A stretch of 20,849 bases of DNA from Mnemiopsis leidyi (Eukaryota > Ctenophora > Tentaculata > Lobata > Bolinopsidae), in contig JH153403.1 in the NCBI GenBank assembly GCA_000226015.1, positions 195,491 through 216,339 on the forward strand, in the 5' to 3' direction. Positions 1 through 9,500 of this stretch are shown here, one piece after another. The notes under the pieces were generated by a model. It was given only the letters and a program-made list of their open reading frames with translations, had not been told where the DNA came from and searched no databases. Made by a program: the position numbers and the translations under genes. The first letter of the stretch is position 1. The number at the start of each line of letters is the position of its first letter.

Positions 1-260
1 AAATCGTGTTACATTCATTTCTTAATCTGTCATTCGACAAGTCAATTAAACTTAAGTTTAAAAGAATTTTGATCGACTTTACTTTTACTTGTTATTGTTT
101 GATCGTACATCTTGTTGCAGTTGTTGCAAGGAAATTATGTATACATTTCATGATGCAGATGTGAAATCCATTACGCGGCCTCAGGCAGTTAATTCCTATG
201 ATCGTATTTGTATACATAATTTATAAGTTTGATAAAGGAGCGTGCGCGCAGTCGTGTGCG

Positions 261-286
261 CGGACGGACGGACGGACGGACGGACA
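261..286 (+). repeat. CGGA tetranucleotide microsatellite
   Basis: Six tandem CGGA units after a CG-rich lead-in (GTGCGCGCAGTCGTGTGCG). Confidence 0.9.
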
Positions 287-384
287 CTTTTTAAGCTAAT
301 ATTCCAAAATACCCCGATTTACGCTGTCGATCGCCAACCCTTGTTTTGTACTTTTTGTGCACGTGCTCAAAACGTATCAAAACA

Positions 385-423
385 ATCTTGCCATTTGGGC
401 CCTTCGGGCCCAAATGGCAAGAT
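385..423 (+). repeat. Perfect palindrome, 18-bp arms with 3-base loop
   Basis: The arm ATCTTGCCATTTGGGCCC (385-402), loop TTC and exact reverse complement (406-423) form a 39-bp hairpin with no mismatch. Function unknown; it could be the core of a foldback or MITE-like element. Confidence 0.92.
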
Positions 424-475
424 ACGTGAAAAAATTGTAATTGCTTGTCTATAATAGAGCTTCTCCTCAGTTTAC

Positions 476-526
476 ACTATTTTCTATCAGTGACTGTAAA
501 GTTTACAGGCACTGATAGAAAATAGT
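476..526 (+). repeat. Near-perfect palindrome, 25-bp arms with 1-base centre
   Basis: The arms 476-500 and 502-526 are reverse complements except for one mismatch (A493 against G509), around the single base G501. The outer 17 bases are ACTATTTTCTATCAGTG and the inner seven CTGTAAA. It lies only 52 bp from the palindrome at 385-423. Confidence 0.92.
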
Positions 527-3500
527 ATATTTCAAGTTGGTATTGTGAAACGAATAGTATATTTGATATAAAACGAAACGAATGGTCTGGTCAGCGTGGT
601 GAGCCAGTACTCACGTAATGTACCCTTGAACGGACTAAACACATAAAGTTTGTGACATCTTTCTCTGAATATAGATTCTCGTGGTGCACTAAGTTTTATT
701 CACCTCATCAGAGTATTCATTGTTTGCAAACTTCGGTATTTTGTATTTTAGAATATTTTAAAAAAGCAAATTCTAAAAAAGGCGATATTTGTAAAGAACA
801 GAGAAACCTGCCCAGTCCGGATCCTCCTTACCTCCTTGTTTGAGAGGGAAATCAAGGTAACACCTGACCCGATATTTGGTATTGATGGTCGAAATTCGCA
901 CCTCTCAGAGGCAAGGGCAATATCGATGTTTACCGTCAATATCAGCAATTTGGCATAACAAAATATGAGGATGATGCTATATATTGGACGATATTAGAGA
1001 GAGATTTACTTCTTGTGTTGATATCCAGTGCAGTGTGCAAGCAAGAAAAAAGCCCGCCTTCTCACGTGCTTTTGGTAACAATAAACCGTCACACTTTGTA
1101 TGTGTTAGTTTTGGAGGGCGCACTTTCCTAAAATTAAGCTGCATTAGTAAATTTAGTAAATTTTTGCGCGTTTAATTACGTGACGTGCGTACGTGCAGCC
1201 AGTAACATGTGAGTCCGAAGTGCCCTTCTGACAACCCTTCTTGGAGCTTGCCTGCAGTGACCAGTGCTGTTGTCGCGGTGATACCCGACTCTCGAATCTT
1301 AAAGCTGAACGAGATCGTTTCGTTAGAACGGTAGACGGATATAATCTTGTCAACCAGTGCTGCTTTAATTTTTTCCCGAACGGCCCATCGATTAAGAATT
1401 CCGAGGTATATTTCAATATTCATATCTTGGCCAAAAAGTTGGAAGAGTTTCATAACCGCAATCGAAACATCGTGTAAAAATAAAAGGAATTTATTCATAG
1501 AGGTCAAAAGTTACGCGAAGTTGAACTTTCGCAAAAATGAGGTGTTTGTGTCACAGCTGGGGACGAGATGGAAACGTTTTTCCTACATTTTCACACATGT
1601 TTAGACTTAGAGGCCATAATTTCAGCGATCGATAGAGCTGGTGAACTTTTGATGAATAAATTTCAAAAGTACCTTTCGACCTTTTTATGACGTCATAAGA
1701 CATAGGTTAGGCTATAATTTTATCTGGGTCAATATACCAATAATTCCTACATCCTAGCTTAAAAATGATGGCACCCATCCTGACACACTACCGGATATGA
1801 GATATCTCGATCTTCTCATTCCTTTGCCGAGAAAATTGCACTGTGTAAGCGTTTTTTGAAAGGAAATTTTCAAATTTCACAAAGTAGGTAAACCTAAATG
1901 TGAGACTTTGGGAATACCTACAACCTTGAGTAAAATGGTTGCGAATGTGGCGTAGGCTACTGGCTAGTTGGCTTGTTGACGGTGGTAGTATATGACGTCA
2001 TTGTTACGTCATCAATAGGTCCATATTTAATGCCCTACAGGAAAAACGCTCATATACATGCTGCAACTATCACATTTAATCGGAGTCAAAAACGTAGTGA
2101 AGAACGAAGGCAGAAGGTGGTTCGACCCAACAGTACTAGTACTTTTTGTCTTACTTGCTCATATTGCGGTGTTTAATATAATTATATATCTTTGCAATAA
2201 TGTGACGAGTGCTGCAAGATTTATTATTCCCTCCCTTCTGAACATTATTTGTGCCCCGGCTCAAGTTATTAAAGTATTTTTCCATAGGCTTATCGGAAAG
2301 GTGTTCATTGTCAGAGTTATATTGTATCAAACCGAATGCAGGACAAAAAATACTATATATTTGAGATTAAAATAAGAAGTCCAACTCTCAAGTGACAATC
2401 CATTGCAATCCACATTTGGAAACAGCAGAACCATTCTGTTACAGGTAATTTGTAGGCCGCCCGTTTTTCACTTTAATTGAGGTCAAATAGCTGCTGTATT
2501 ATCATAAAAGTGAGCTGTTTAAGACTTTTAAAACTCTAAGAAAGGTATATTTAATACTTAAATAAACACTTCTTCAAACATAGTGAACTAAAAAGACAAA
2601 ATCATAATTTTCACTAATCCTAATTTTCGGGCTACATCTACCAGTTTCTCATTAAACGATAATTTTTAAAACAATAATACAAGAAGCCCTCATACTATTG
2701 TAAGAATCAGAATATCTAAAACCAAATAATAATAAGTAGACAGCGGGGTTGATTCGGGGGGCTTATACAACTTCCGCAGCCATTTGGAAATCCAAACAAT
2801 GTCTACGAGTAAAATACAATTATCTCCATTATAATAATGATATAAACAGATATGCCTCACCAGCATGTTTCATCTATAAACGACTTTGAAAAAGCATCGC
2901 ATTTCGGGATAAATAATGTTATTAACTGCATTTTCAAGATAACAATTGTTAAGGATGAAATTAATTAACTCTTTTAAATTCATGTCGTAAAAATCAGCAG
3001 TCTTTCTGACCAAACGGTCGAATAAAAACAAAATCTTCTCAAATAAAAACTGGTTAAAGCGATTTTCACTATAAATTATTCAAAATTACTGAAACTGTGA
3101 GAGCAACAGACTTCTTACAAATTCTAGAAAAGTTTCCACGTGCTCTCCTGATAGCTAGTAAAGCTGGGTCAACATTCAAAGTCTAGACTGCGAAGTATTT
3201 GAATGACGATGTTGAACTAAAGGGGAGTTGTGAATACTGAACCAAGATACATCCACAGTTGAAGCATCTAATCTTCTGGTTGAGTAGGCAGGTTGGCTTA
3301 TACTGAGAACACATTGCACCAACGAAAAGACGCATCAACATTACGGGCAGGCCGACCTTGTGGTTTTAAAGTTTGCAAAAAATACTCCATCCCGTGCATT
3401 TAGTCTGATACTAAAAATCGTATAAGACTAAATAAACAGTATGAAGTAGTTCTAAATTTTAGGAATTCATACAAAAAATAGTGATGCTGTGATGGAGATT

Positions 3501-4777
3501 GGGTGCTTCAGATACACAGCATTAACTTTTAACAGTGCCTATTTTAATCAGAAGGAACAGGAATGCTTCAACGTGCGGTGCTGTATCTAGTCAAAATCTT
3601 GAGGAAATACACATGTTTAGCCAGTATCGGCTAAAACTAAACTCAAAAACTGATCTGTCGTCAGCGGGAGGGGTACCGAATCGAGCAATCACGAGAAAAA
3701 GTAACATTACATGTGATTGGGGTAAATCGTCCTAGGATAAATATTTAAACAACCTAGGCCTAGGTGGTAGAACAGATAACAGATCACACAATAATTCCAC
3801 AATTACCGGAGTTAAAATACCCTTAACTGAATCGGAGTAACGGCTTTAAAATGTTAACATAATATAAGACTTGTGGCCAGAATAAAATGCGGTCGAGATA
3901 TTCTTGCTTTTTGACACCGAAAGTTGTCCAAAAATAGGCCACGTTTCCCCGGAGGCTTGGAGTTTTCTCTGAACGGCTTCTCAAATCAAATTTTCGAAAA
4001 TTTAGCTTTTCACTTTTAGGACCAGCTAGTCCATCAACAATCCGAATAAGGCTTGCGCCTTTCAACGGCTTTTTATTTGGAAAAAGGAAAAATCAATTTA
4101 TACTTTAGCCGAGGAGATATATCCAAGCTCAACCAGGTCTTTTCTCATAGCCCTGAAAATCATCCCAAAGTAACGAAAAATAAACTTAATATCCAGTTGC
4201 ACCTTAAGAAAAATGGTCGGTGCTAGACTTATCACATGATTTGTTCTAACAAATCAGTTAAATGGAAGATTTCTTGCGATTTCAAGCCAATAATGGCTGA
4301 AATTTAACCCCATAAAGGCTGGAGTGCTGAGTAAAAGCTAATTAACCAAGCTAATGATAGCCTTTCAGGTTTGCGAATTTAGCAAAAAGTTAATAATACT
4401 CGGCATTGAAAAATCACGCGACTTTTCAACCATAGGGACACAAATGTTAAATAGAAGACTTCAAAAAGAACAGAGATAAAAGCTATAGCTTATACATTCT
4501 AGGATAAGTTATGCACCAAAAGCGAGAATTAGAAATGCATGGATATTGGATAAGTTTATCCGGTAAGACGTGAAATATGGTCACGTCCCTGTCAAAAAGT
4601 CAAAACGGCAGATCGTGAGTCCGAGAATCTTCACCCTGGGATGAACAGGGCCACACACAAATCGTAGCCTAAACTAACAGACACAGACATTTTTTAAAAC
4701 AATGATCAGGTCTTGTTCCTGGGTACCAGGCTACCTGCATCTGTACATTTCTTCAAGAAACAATATCTCCAGGCTTC
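527..4777. other. Intergenic, no gene supported
   Basis: AT-rich DNA with scattered short open frames (about 60-110 codons), none with a recognisable domain or a plausible exon structure. Small features include the palindrome TTATGACGTCATAA (1685-1698), two more CRE-like sites near 2000, ACCTAGGCCTAGGT (3752-3765) and the hairpin TGATTTGTT-CT-AACAAATCA (4237-4256). Confidence 0.6.
1685..2012. promoter_or_regulatory. Three CRE/ATF-type sites
   Basis: TTATGACGTCATAA at 1685-1698 and TGACGTCA at 1993-2000 are exact CRE palindromes. TTACGTCAT at 2004-2012 is a variant. No associated transcription unit is visible, so this is motif evidence only. Confidence 0.25.
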
Positions 4778-4896
4778 TGGGGTAATACCCGACACGTTTG
4801 ACGGTTAAAAGTGCGTGCTGCTTTGGCAATGTGTAAATGATCAGTTTGAAGCTCAATTATGAGCGACATCATGGAAAAAAGTCGGGTATTGCCCCA
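4778..4896 (+). repeat. Foldback with 16-bp inverted arms
   Basis: TGGGGTAATACCCGAC (4778-4793) and GTCGGGTATTGCCCCA (4881-4896) are reverse complements with one mismatch. They enclose 87 bp. No target duplication was recognised at the edges. Confidence 0.7.
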
Positions 4897-4948
4897 AATT
4901 GCAAACATTTACTATCAATATATTCCCCTCTAAGCAGTATTAGATTCT

Positions 4949-5148
4949 AGGACTCTTGTCCGAAATTGTGTTTCAATTTACAATACCATGTCAAATCGAT
5001 TTCGATTTTCGGACAACAGTCCGCTTCGGACAACAGTCCATTTGGCGGACTCTTGTCCGAATACAAACTGCATCATGCTTGTTAAGACGTGTCACACACA
5101 TTTAGCCTCATCGACCATTAGAGAGCATTAGAACCGGACGCTTGTCCG
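4949..5148 (+). repeat. First cluster of the CGGAC-N4-GTCCG dyad (5 copies)
   Basis: Copies lie at 4949-4962, 5010-5023, 5027-5040, 5046-5059 and 5135-5148. The consensus is CGGACAACAGTCCG or CGGACAAGAGTCCG, or the reverse complement (CGGACTCTTGTCCG). The first and third each have one outer base changed. Each is a 5-bp-arm inverted repeat around four bases, usually followed by TT or CTT. Confidence 0.9.
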
Positions 5149-5354
5149 AATGAGGATGTGAGCCTTTCACTTCATGTGACCCGTTGGGTCGGAACGCAAT
5201 GTGAGCGTGTACATGTAAAAACGCTGACATCACTTGGTGATTGGGTAGATATGAGAACCCTGACATCAACGCTCACCATCAATTTTGGTGATTTGATACC
5301 TTTAATGCACTAACAGACTATAACGAGCATGCCAGATCGCATCATTCGTTACAA

Positions 5355-5383
5355 TATATAAGACAATGAAAGGTAGTTCAGTC
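5355..5383 (+). promoter_or_regulatory. Candidate TATA box and initiator
   Basis: TATATAAG (5355-5362) is followed by TTCAGTC (5377-5383), an initiator-like sequence whose A is 25 bases after the first T of the box, slightly short of the usual spacing. An ATG follows at 5400. The block lies between the two dyad clusters. Confidence 0.3.
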
Positions 5384-5399
5384 ATCGCCTAACTACATC

Positions 5400-5492
5400 A
5401 TGGCTACCAACAAATTCATTTCATTCCTGGAATTGAAACTGAAATTAAAATCAACTTCAAGAACCGACTTTATTCACGTGCTTAAACTGTAA
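5400..5492 (+). CDS. Possible 30-codon micro-ORF downstream of the TATA-like box
   Basis: ATG in a good context (ACATCATGGC) opens 30 codons, beginning MATNKFISFLELKLKLK, then TAA. It is short, lysine-rich and amphipathic in look, with no family I recognise. A donor-like GTAACA overlaps its last codons, so it could be a first exon. An ORF this short arises easily by chance; only the upstream TATA/initiator arrangement makes it worth listing. Confidence 0.15.
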   Translation: MATNKFISFLELKLKLKSTSRTDFIHVLKL

Positions 5493-5639
5493 CACTGAGA
5501 GCATGTAGCTTTCCCTAATCACGTGATCTCCATTTGTCATGCGCTTCATGATTCAGACCCTTCCTTTGTCATGCAGCACATGAAAGCGAACCATATACAT
5601 TATACACAACCAAAAGAAATTGAGAAGCGTGGGAATTTT

Positions 5640-5754
5640 CGGACAAGAGTCCGTTCGGACAACAGTCCGTTTCGGACAACAGTCCGTTTTTTTCGGAACA
5701 CAGATTCGGACAACAGTCCGTTTCGGACAAGAGTCCGCTTCGGACAACAGTCCG
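5640..5754 (+). repeat. Second cluster of the CGGAC-N4-GTCCG dyad (6 copies)
   Basis: Perfect 14-bp dyads lie at 5640, 5656, 5673, 5707, 5724 and 5741, spaced 16-17 bp within each run of three. All are in the CGGACAA orientation, with AACA or AAGA centres. An open frame of 89 codons over this region is only a translation of the repeat. Confidence 0.93.
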
Positions 5755-6420
5755 ATTACCGCAGTATTACAATACAATGTTTAAAACACTAAGACTGTAG
5801 AAAACTACTGTATTAAAATTATATATAATTAACGGATATTTTGCCGAAATTCGTCCGAGTCCATCATAATAATCTTCACAAGTCAATTCTGATTAAAATA
5901 ATAAATATAAAAATTAACCAGCTTGCAGGACGAGGAAGACAAACACAACTCGAGGTGAGTACGATAAACATCAGTAGGTGAGAGAAAGGTAGTACAAGGG
6001 TAGTATACCGTAGCCCTAAACCGCTGAGTCGGGGTAATGGTAACGATATAGTAATCATAGTCCTAGAAAATTCACATGCCAGGTTCATCATGAGGCCTCT
6101 TCTGGAACGGACGACAGCCACGACAAACTCAAGGCGGTCCACTTTGGCATTTCGCTTGCTCCAGCTCTGTTCTTTCGTCAATAATCGCACTTCTGAAGTG
6201 ATTTAGGTAATCAGAGACGAATAAAAATCATTATTGCGAATCTAAGTTCGCAAAACTGAATGGTAATCAAACTTCAACTGAACTGTAGACATGAGATTAG
6301 AGATAATAATGTTTGAGAAGATAAAGAAATGTTAGAAAAATGAATCAATAAGAGGGAACGTTAATGTTTACAGCAAAACGCGCTGGGAAGTGAAACTTAC
6401 CCTGCCGAATTTAGAGATGT
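5755..6420. other. 3' flank of the gankyrin-like gene, possible 3' UTR
   Basis: This sequence follows the minus-strand stop. No canonical minus-strand polyadenylation hexamer is seen in it. A 104-codon open frame (5876-6190, minus) has no recognisable content. Confidence 0.4.
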
Positions 6421-6501
6421 TCAGTTGTGAATGTTGCCGAGGTTGTTGAGAACCATGCCGCGTATTGTTGGGTTGCAGAGGTCTAGCGGCTTCTTGCCGA
6501 G
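6421..6501 (-). CDS. PSMD10: PSMD10 terminal coding exon 7
   Basis: This exon is 26 codons plus TGA, entered in phase 0 from the acceptor TTGTTTCAG (rc of 6502-6510). It encodes LGKKPLDLCNPTIRGMVLNN then LGNIHN, the C-terminal capping repeat. The human equivalent is KEEKTPLQVAKGGLGLILKR. The stop is at 6423-6421. No AATAAA on the minus strand is seen for at least 900 bp downstream; the first candidate (TTTATT on plus) is near 5468. Confidence 0.9.
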   Translation of the reverse strand, partial: LGKKPLDLCNPTIRGMVLNNLGNIHN

Positions 6502-9500
6502 CTGAAACAACGTTCTGTCAGAGATGTTTAGTGTAGCTTCATCAATATACAGCAGAATAACCGTCAACATAAAAGGTTACATGATATTTTCAAATGGAGT
6601 TGACCTAATTGGAATTACAACGGCAAAGTGCGCAAAGTTATTACCCTGCCAAAACAAGAATTCGCTAGTTAAGTCAAATGTCGATTATCCAGGATTATAT
6701 GCATCTCCTAACATAATTATTAACAACAAATGTGTATTTATACACTTCTGTTATAAATGGATGATATGTGTATAACCCATGACTTGGATGTGCTGCACGA
6801 AAACAGTTTCACGTGAAAGAATGTTAACATTTCTTACTTTAGGTACAAAACACGCGCGAAAAAGACTAAACGTTGTGAGCACGACATGCGCGCGCAGCAG
6901 CGTGGCTTGCTAAATTACCAGCCGAACATATTACTGACCCGCACCAGGCACCTAAAAACCTCATAATCAAGCCAACATCCACTGTGCAACTAAATAAACC
7001 GAGATAAGTTACAAGGATTACTGAGTAAAGAGACTTAATTTTACATGTCGTGCTATGATGTTATACACACTTGCCACCTAATCACTATGAACTATAACAA
7101 TTCCTCAGTTCCTTTTGGTCGTCAATCGTCCATCTGTTTTGGGTTACCTCAATAAATGAACACCAAATAACGAAGTATCTAACCGCGCCGCAGTCACGTA
7201 GAAATTTCTACACAGAGTACTGAGACATGTAACCTGGGCAAGACTTCCTCTCACCTTGTTGACGACTTCCCTCTTAGCGTCCCTCTCAATCAGGAAGTTT
7301 ATAGTCCTGATGTGGTTCGCTTCACATGCCAAGTGTCTGAAATATTTGAAATTCTTATCAAATAATGCAGAAAAGCATCAAATAAATTGAAAAGGTTGGT
7401 GTTTTGGCTACTCAGCACATGACCGAAAAAATGAAAATATCTTTAAATTCGTTAACTCATTTAGTAGTTTTTAAGAAGTAACAGTTAAATCCCTTTTAAC
7501 GAGCTAGCTATTTGTAACGGTGTAAATTCCAATAATTATCATCAATTTGCTCACAGTGCGGTGTTTCCGTCGATATCTTTAGCGTTGATGTAGGCACCAG
7601 CGTCAAGCAGCATCTTGACTATCTGCAGATGTTCCCTGGAATAACGTATTTAAAAAAGAGGCGAAAATAAAGAGTTATAATATATTCCAGTAACCTGTAT
7701 GATATTCTGTTATTTTACGGAGTTTAAGATTTGAGTCGATTGGAGTGTGTGATATGTAATGTATCCAGCTTGTATTAGACATAACATAACTACTGTGTAG
7801 ATTGCAGTGTGGGTCTACTCTGCACAGTTTTCTACTCTGCACAGTTTTCTACTCTGCACAGTTTTCTACTCTGCACAGTTTTCTACTCTGCACAGTTTTC
7901 TACACGCCATATACTACAGACTACAGAGTCAAGAAATAAACTTTGTACTAATGTTATATCTAAATATCTTATGAAGAGTTATTTTGACAAATAACATTAT
8001 GACAGATAACAAACAACATATTGACAATATGAAATGTTATATGGTATGCGGTCAACGCTCTAAATCATTGCAAATCTTAATCAAACCTTTTAATGACAAT
8101 CTATATCATTGCTAAGATTCGTGAGTCATGTTAAGAAAAAACAGAACTAAATTGATATATACAGGGCGGTTTTAGAATTTGGGTGCATCCTTACATGGAA
8201 ATGAAAATTGCTCGTAACTTTACTTCTGGTCAATATTTTTGGATGAAACTTTCAGAACTTGATTGTTATGCATCTCAGATGATATACTAAAGCTTTTGAA
8301 CTGATATGATGCGAGGGGCCATTTGAGTCTGATGTGCAAATGTGCGCAAAAGTACTCTAAAATTTGAAAATCGTCAAATTTGCTCGAATCATCCTTAAAA
8401 TTGGTATGCATCATCTCTTAAGGACCAAGAAGGAATACTGAAAATTTCATTAAATAATGCGGCCCATAACCTTAGTTATGACCGTTTTTAAATACCAGCC
8501 TATCAAATGTCTTACTTCTGATTACAAAAACGGTCTTGGATTGGATTCTGAATATCATTAGATTGACAATATGGCAGGTTATATGGTAAATGGTCAACGC
8601 TATTCTACTACAAATCTTCGCCAAACTTTCTAAAGAGAATCTATATCATGTATATTTGCTATGTTACGTGAGTAATGTTGAGAATAAAGAGAACTAAATA
8701 GATATACGTAGCTAGATAAAGGATTGCACAGCAGAGTTTTACTAGTGGAACTTTTATAAAACAAAGCTTATTTTAGTTATCATGTGTGATTGTGATTATT
8801 TTTCATCAAATGCGGAATTGTGAATTGCTGTTATCAGTAAACAAATTAGCGGCCATCCTCGGCAAACCCAGCAGTAAACTTAAGTACCGAAATTCCAAGC
8901 TGATGTAAATAGTTTATGTGAGGTGATATGAATATGTAATGTGCTTGTCTTCACACGTATGAACTTACTTCTGGGCGGCTTTGTGGAGCGGGGTAGATCT
9001 GAGGTTATTACAAATGTTGGGATCGGCGTGGGATGCCAGTAGAACTTCCGTTATCTGAAAAGGTTTCACGCTGAGTTTCAATCGTCATTCTTACCATGGA
9101 TAAGTCGGCGGTAGTCGGCACGGTCGTCATTATTCAAATTCAATGCATATTTTGAACCTAAAATACAATAGGTGTAGCCTAATTTGTAATTGCCCGGCAG
9201 CGTTATCAAAGATCGAAAATTAACAAAATATTTGACGGTAATATCTAATCATTGTGCAACAACACCTGGAAAAGAATGTAATGTAGACATGAATCGAACA
9301 AGATAATATGGCGACAATGTGATTTGAGGAATGTAAAATTCAATACCCAGTAATGTCGTTTGGAAAAAGAAAATATGCCGACAACGAAGAATATTTTAAG
9401 AATGTATAATCAAATACCGATCAAGAATCAGATTAAAAATTGTATAAGTCGCCCCAGTCCGTACCACTTAAATCAGCGACAGATTAAATTAAATAGAGTC

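Larger units (their letters stand above)
7636..8968 (-). other. PSMD10 intron between exons 4 and 5
   Basis: The intron is 1333 bp with donor GTAAGTTC and acceptor TTCCAG. It contains the 17-bp minisatellite (7814-7904) and the pair of duplicated segments (8021-8162, 8562-8707). Confidence 0.85.

Noticed and set aside
748..948. Minus-strand frame followed by a good splice donor (AAGGAG then GTAAGG near 832-838)
   Set aside because: It looks like a possible exon, but no acceptor, neighbouring exon or recognisable protein content was found.
1172..1507. 111-codon open frame on the minus strand, with overlapping frames on the plus strand
   Set aside because: No ATG at its extreme start, no domain I recognise, and both strands are open over the same stretch. 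It may be a decayed gene fragment, but I cannot support one.
2110..2135. GGTTCGACCC, a tRNA B-box-like sequence
   Set aside because: No A box or cloverleaf pairing at the right distance. A second such match near 15738 is inside exon 1a.
2058..2375. 105-codon plus-strand frame with a hydrophobic stretch resembling membrane segments
   Set aside because: AT-rich DNA often encodes hydrophobic runs by chance. No family, splice or promoter support.
5523..5792. 89-codon plus-strand frame and its 74-codon minus-strand partner
   Set aside because: Both are translations of the CGGAC-N4-GTCCG repeat array, giving repeated RTRVR / SDNSPF-like peptides.
7809..7994. 61-codon frame with repeated FYSAQFST-like peptide
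   Set aside because: It is the 17-bp minisatellite read in frame; no evidence for a protein.
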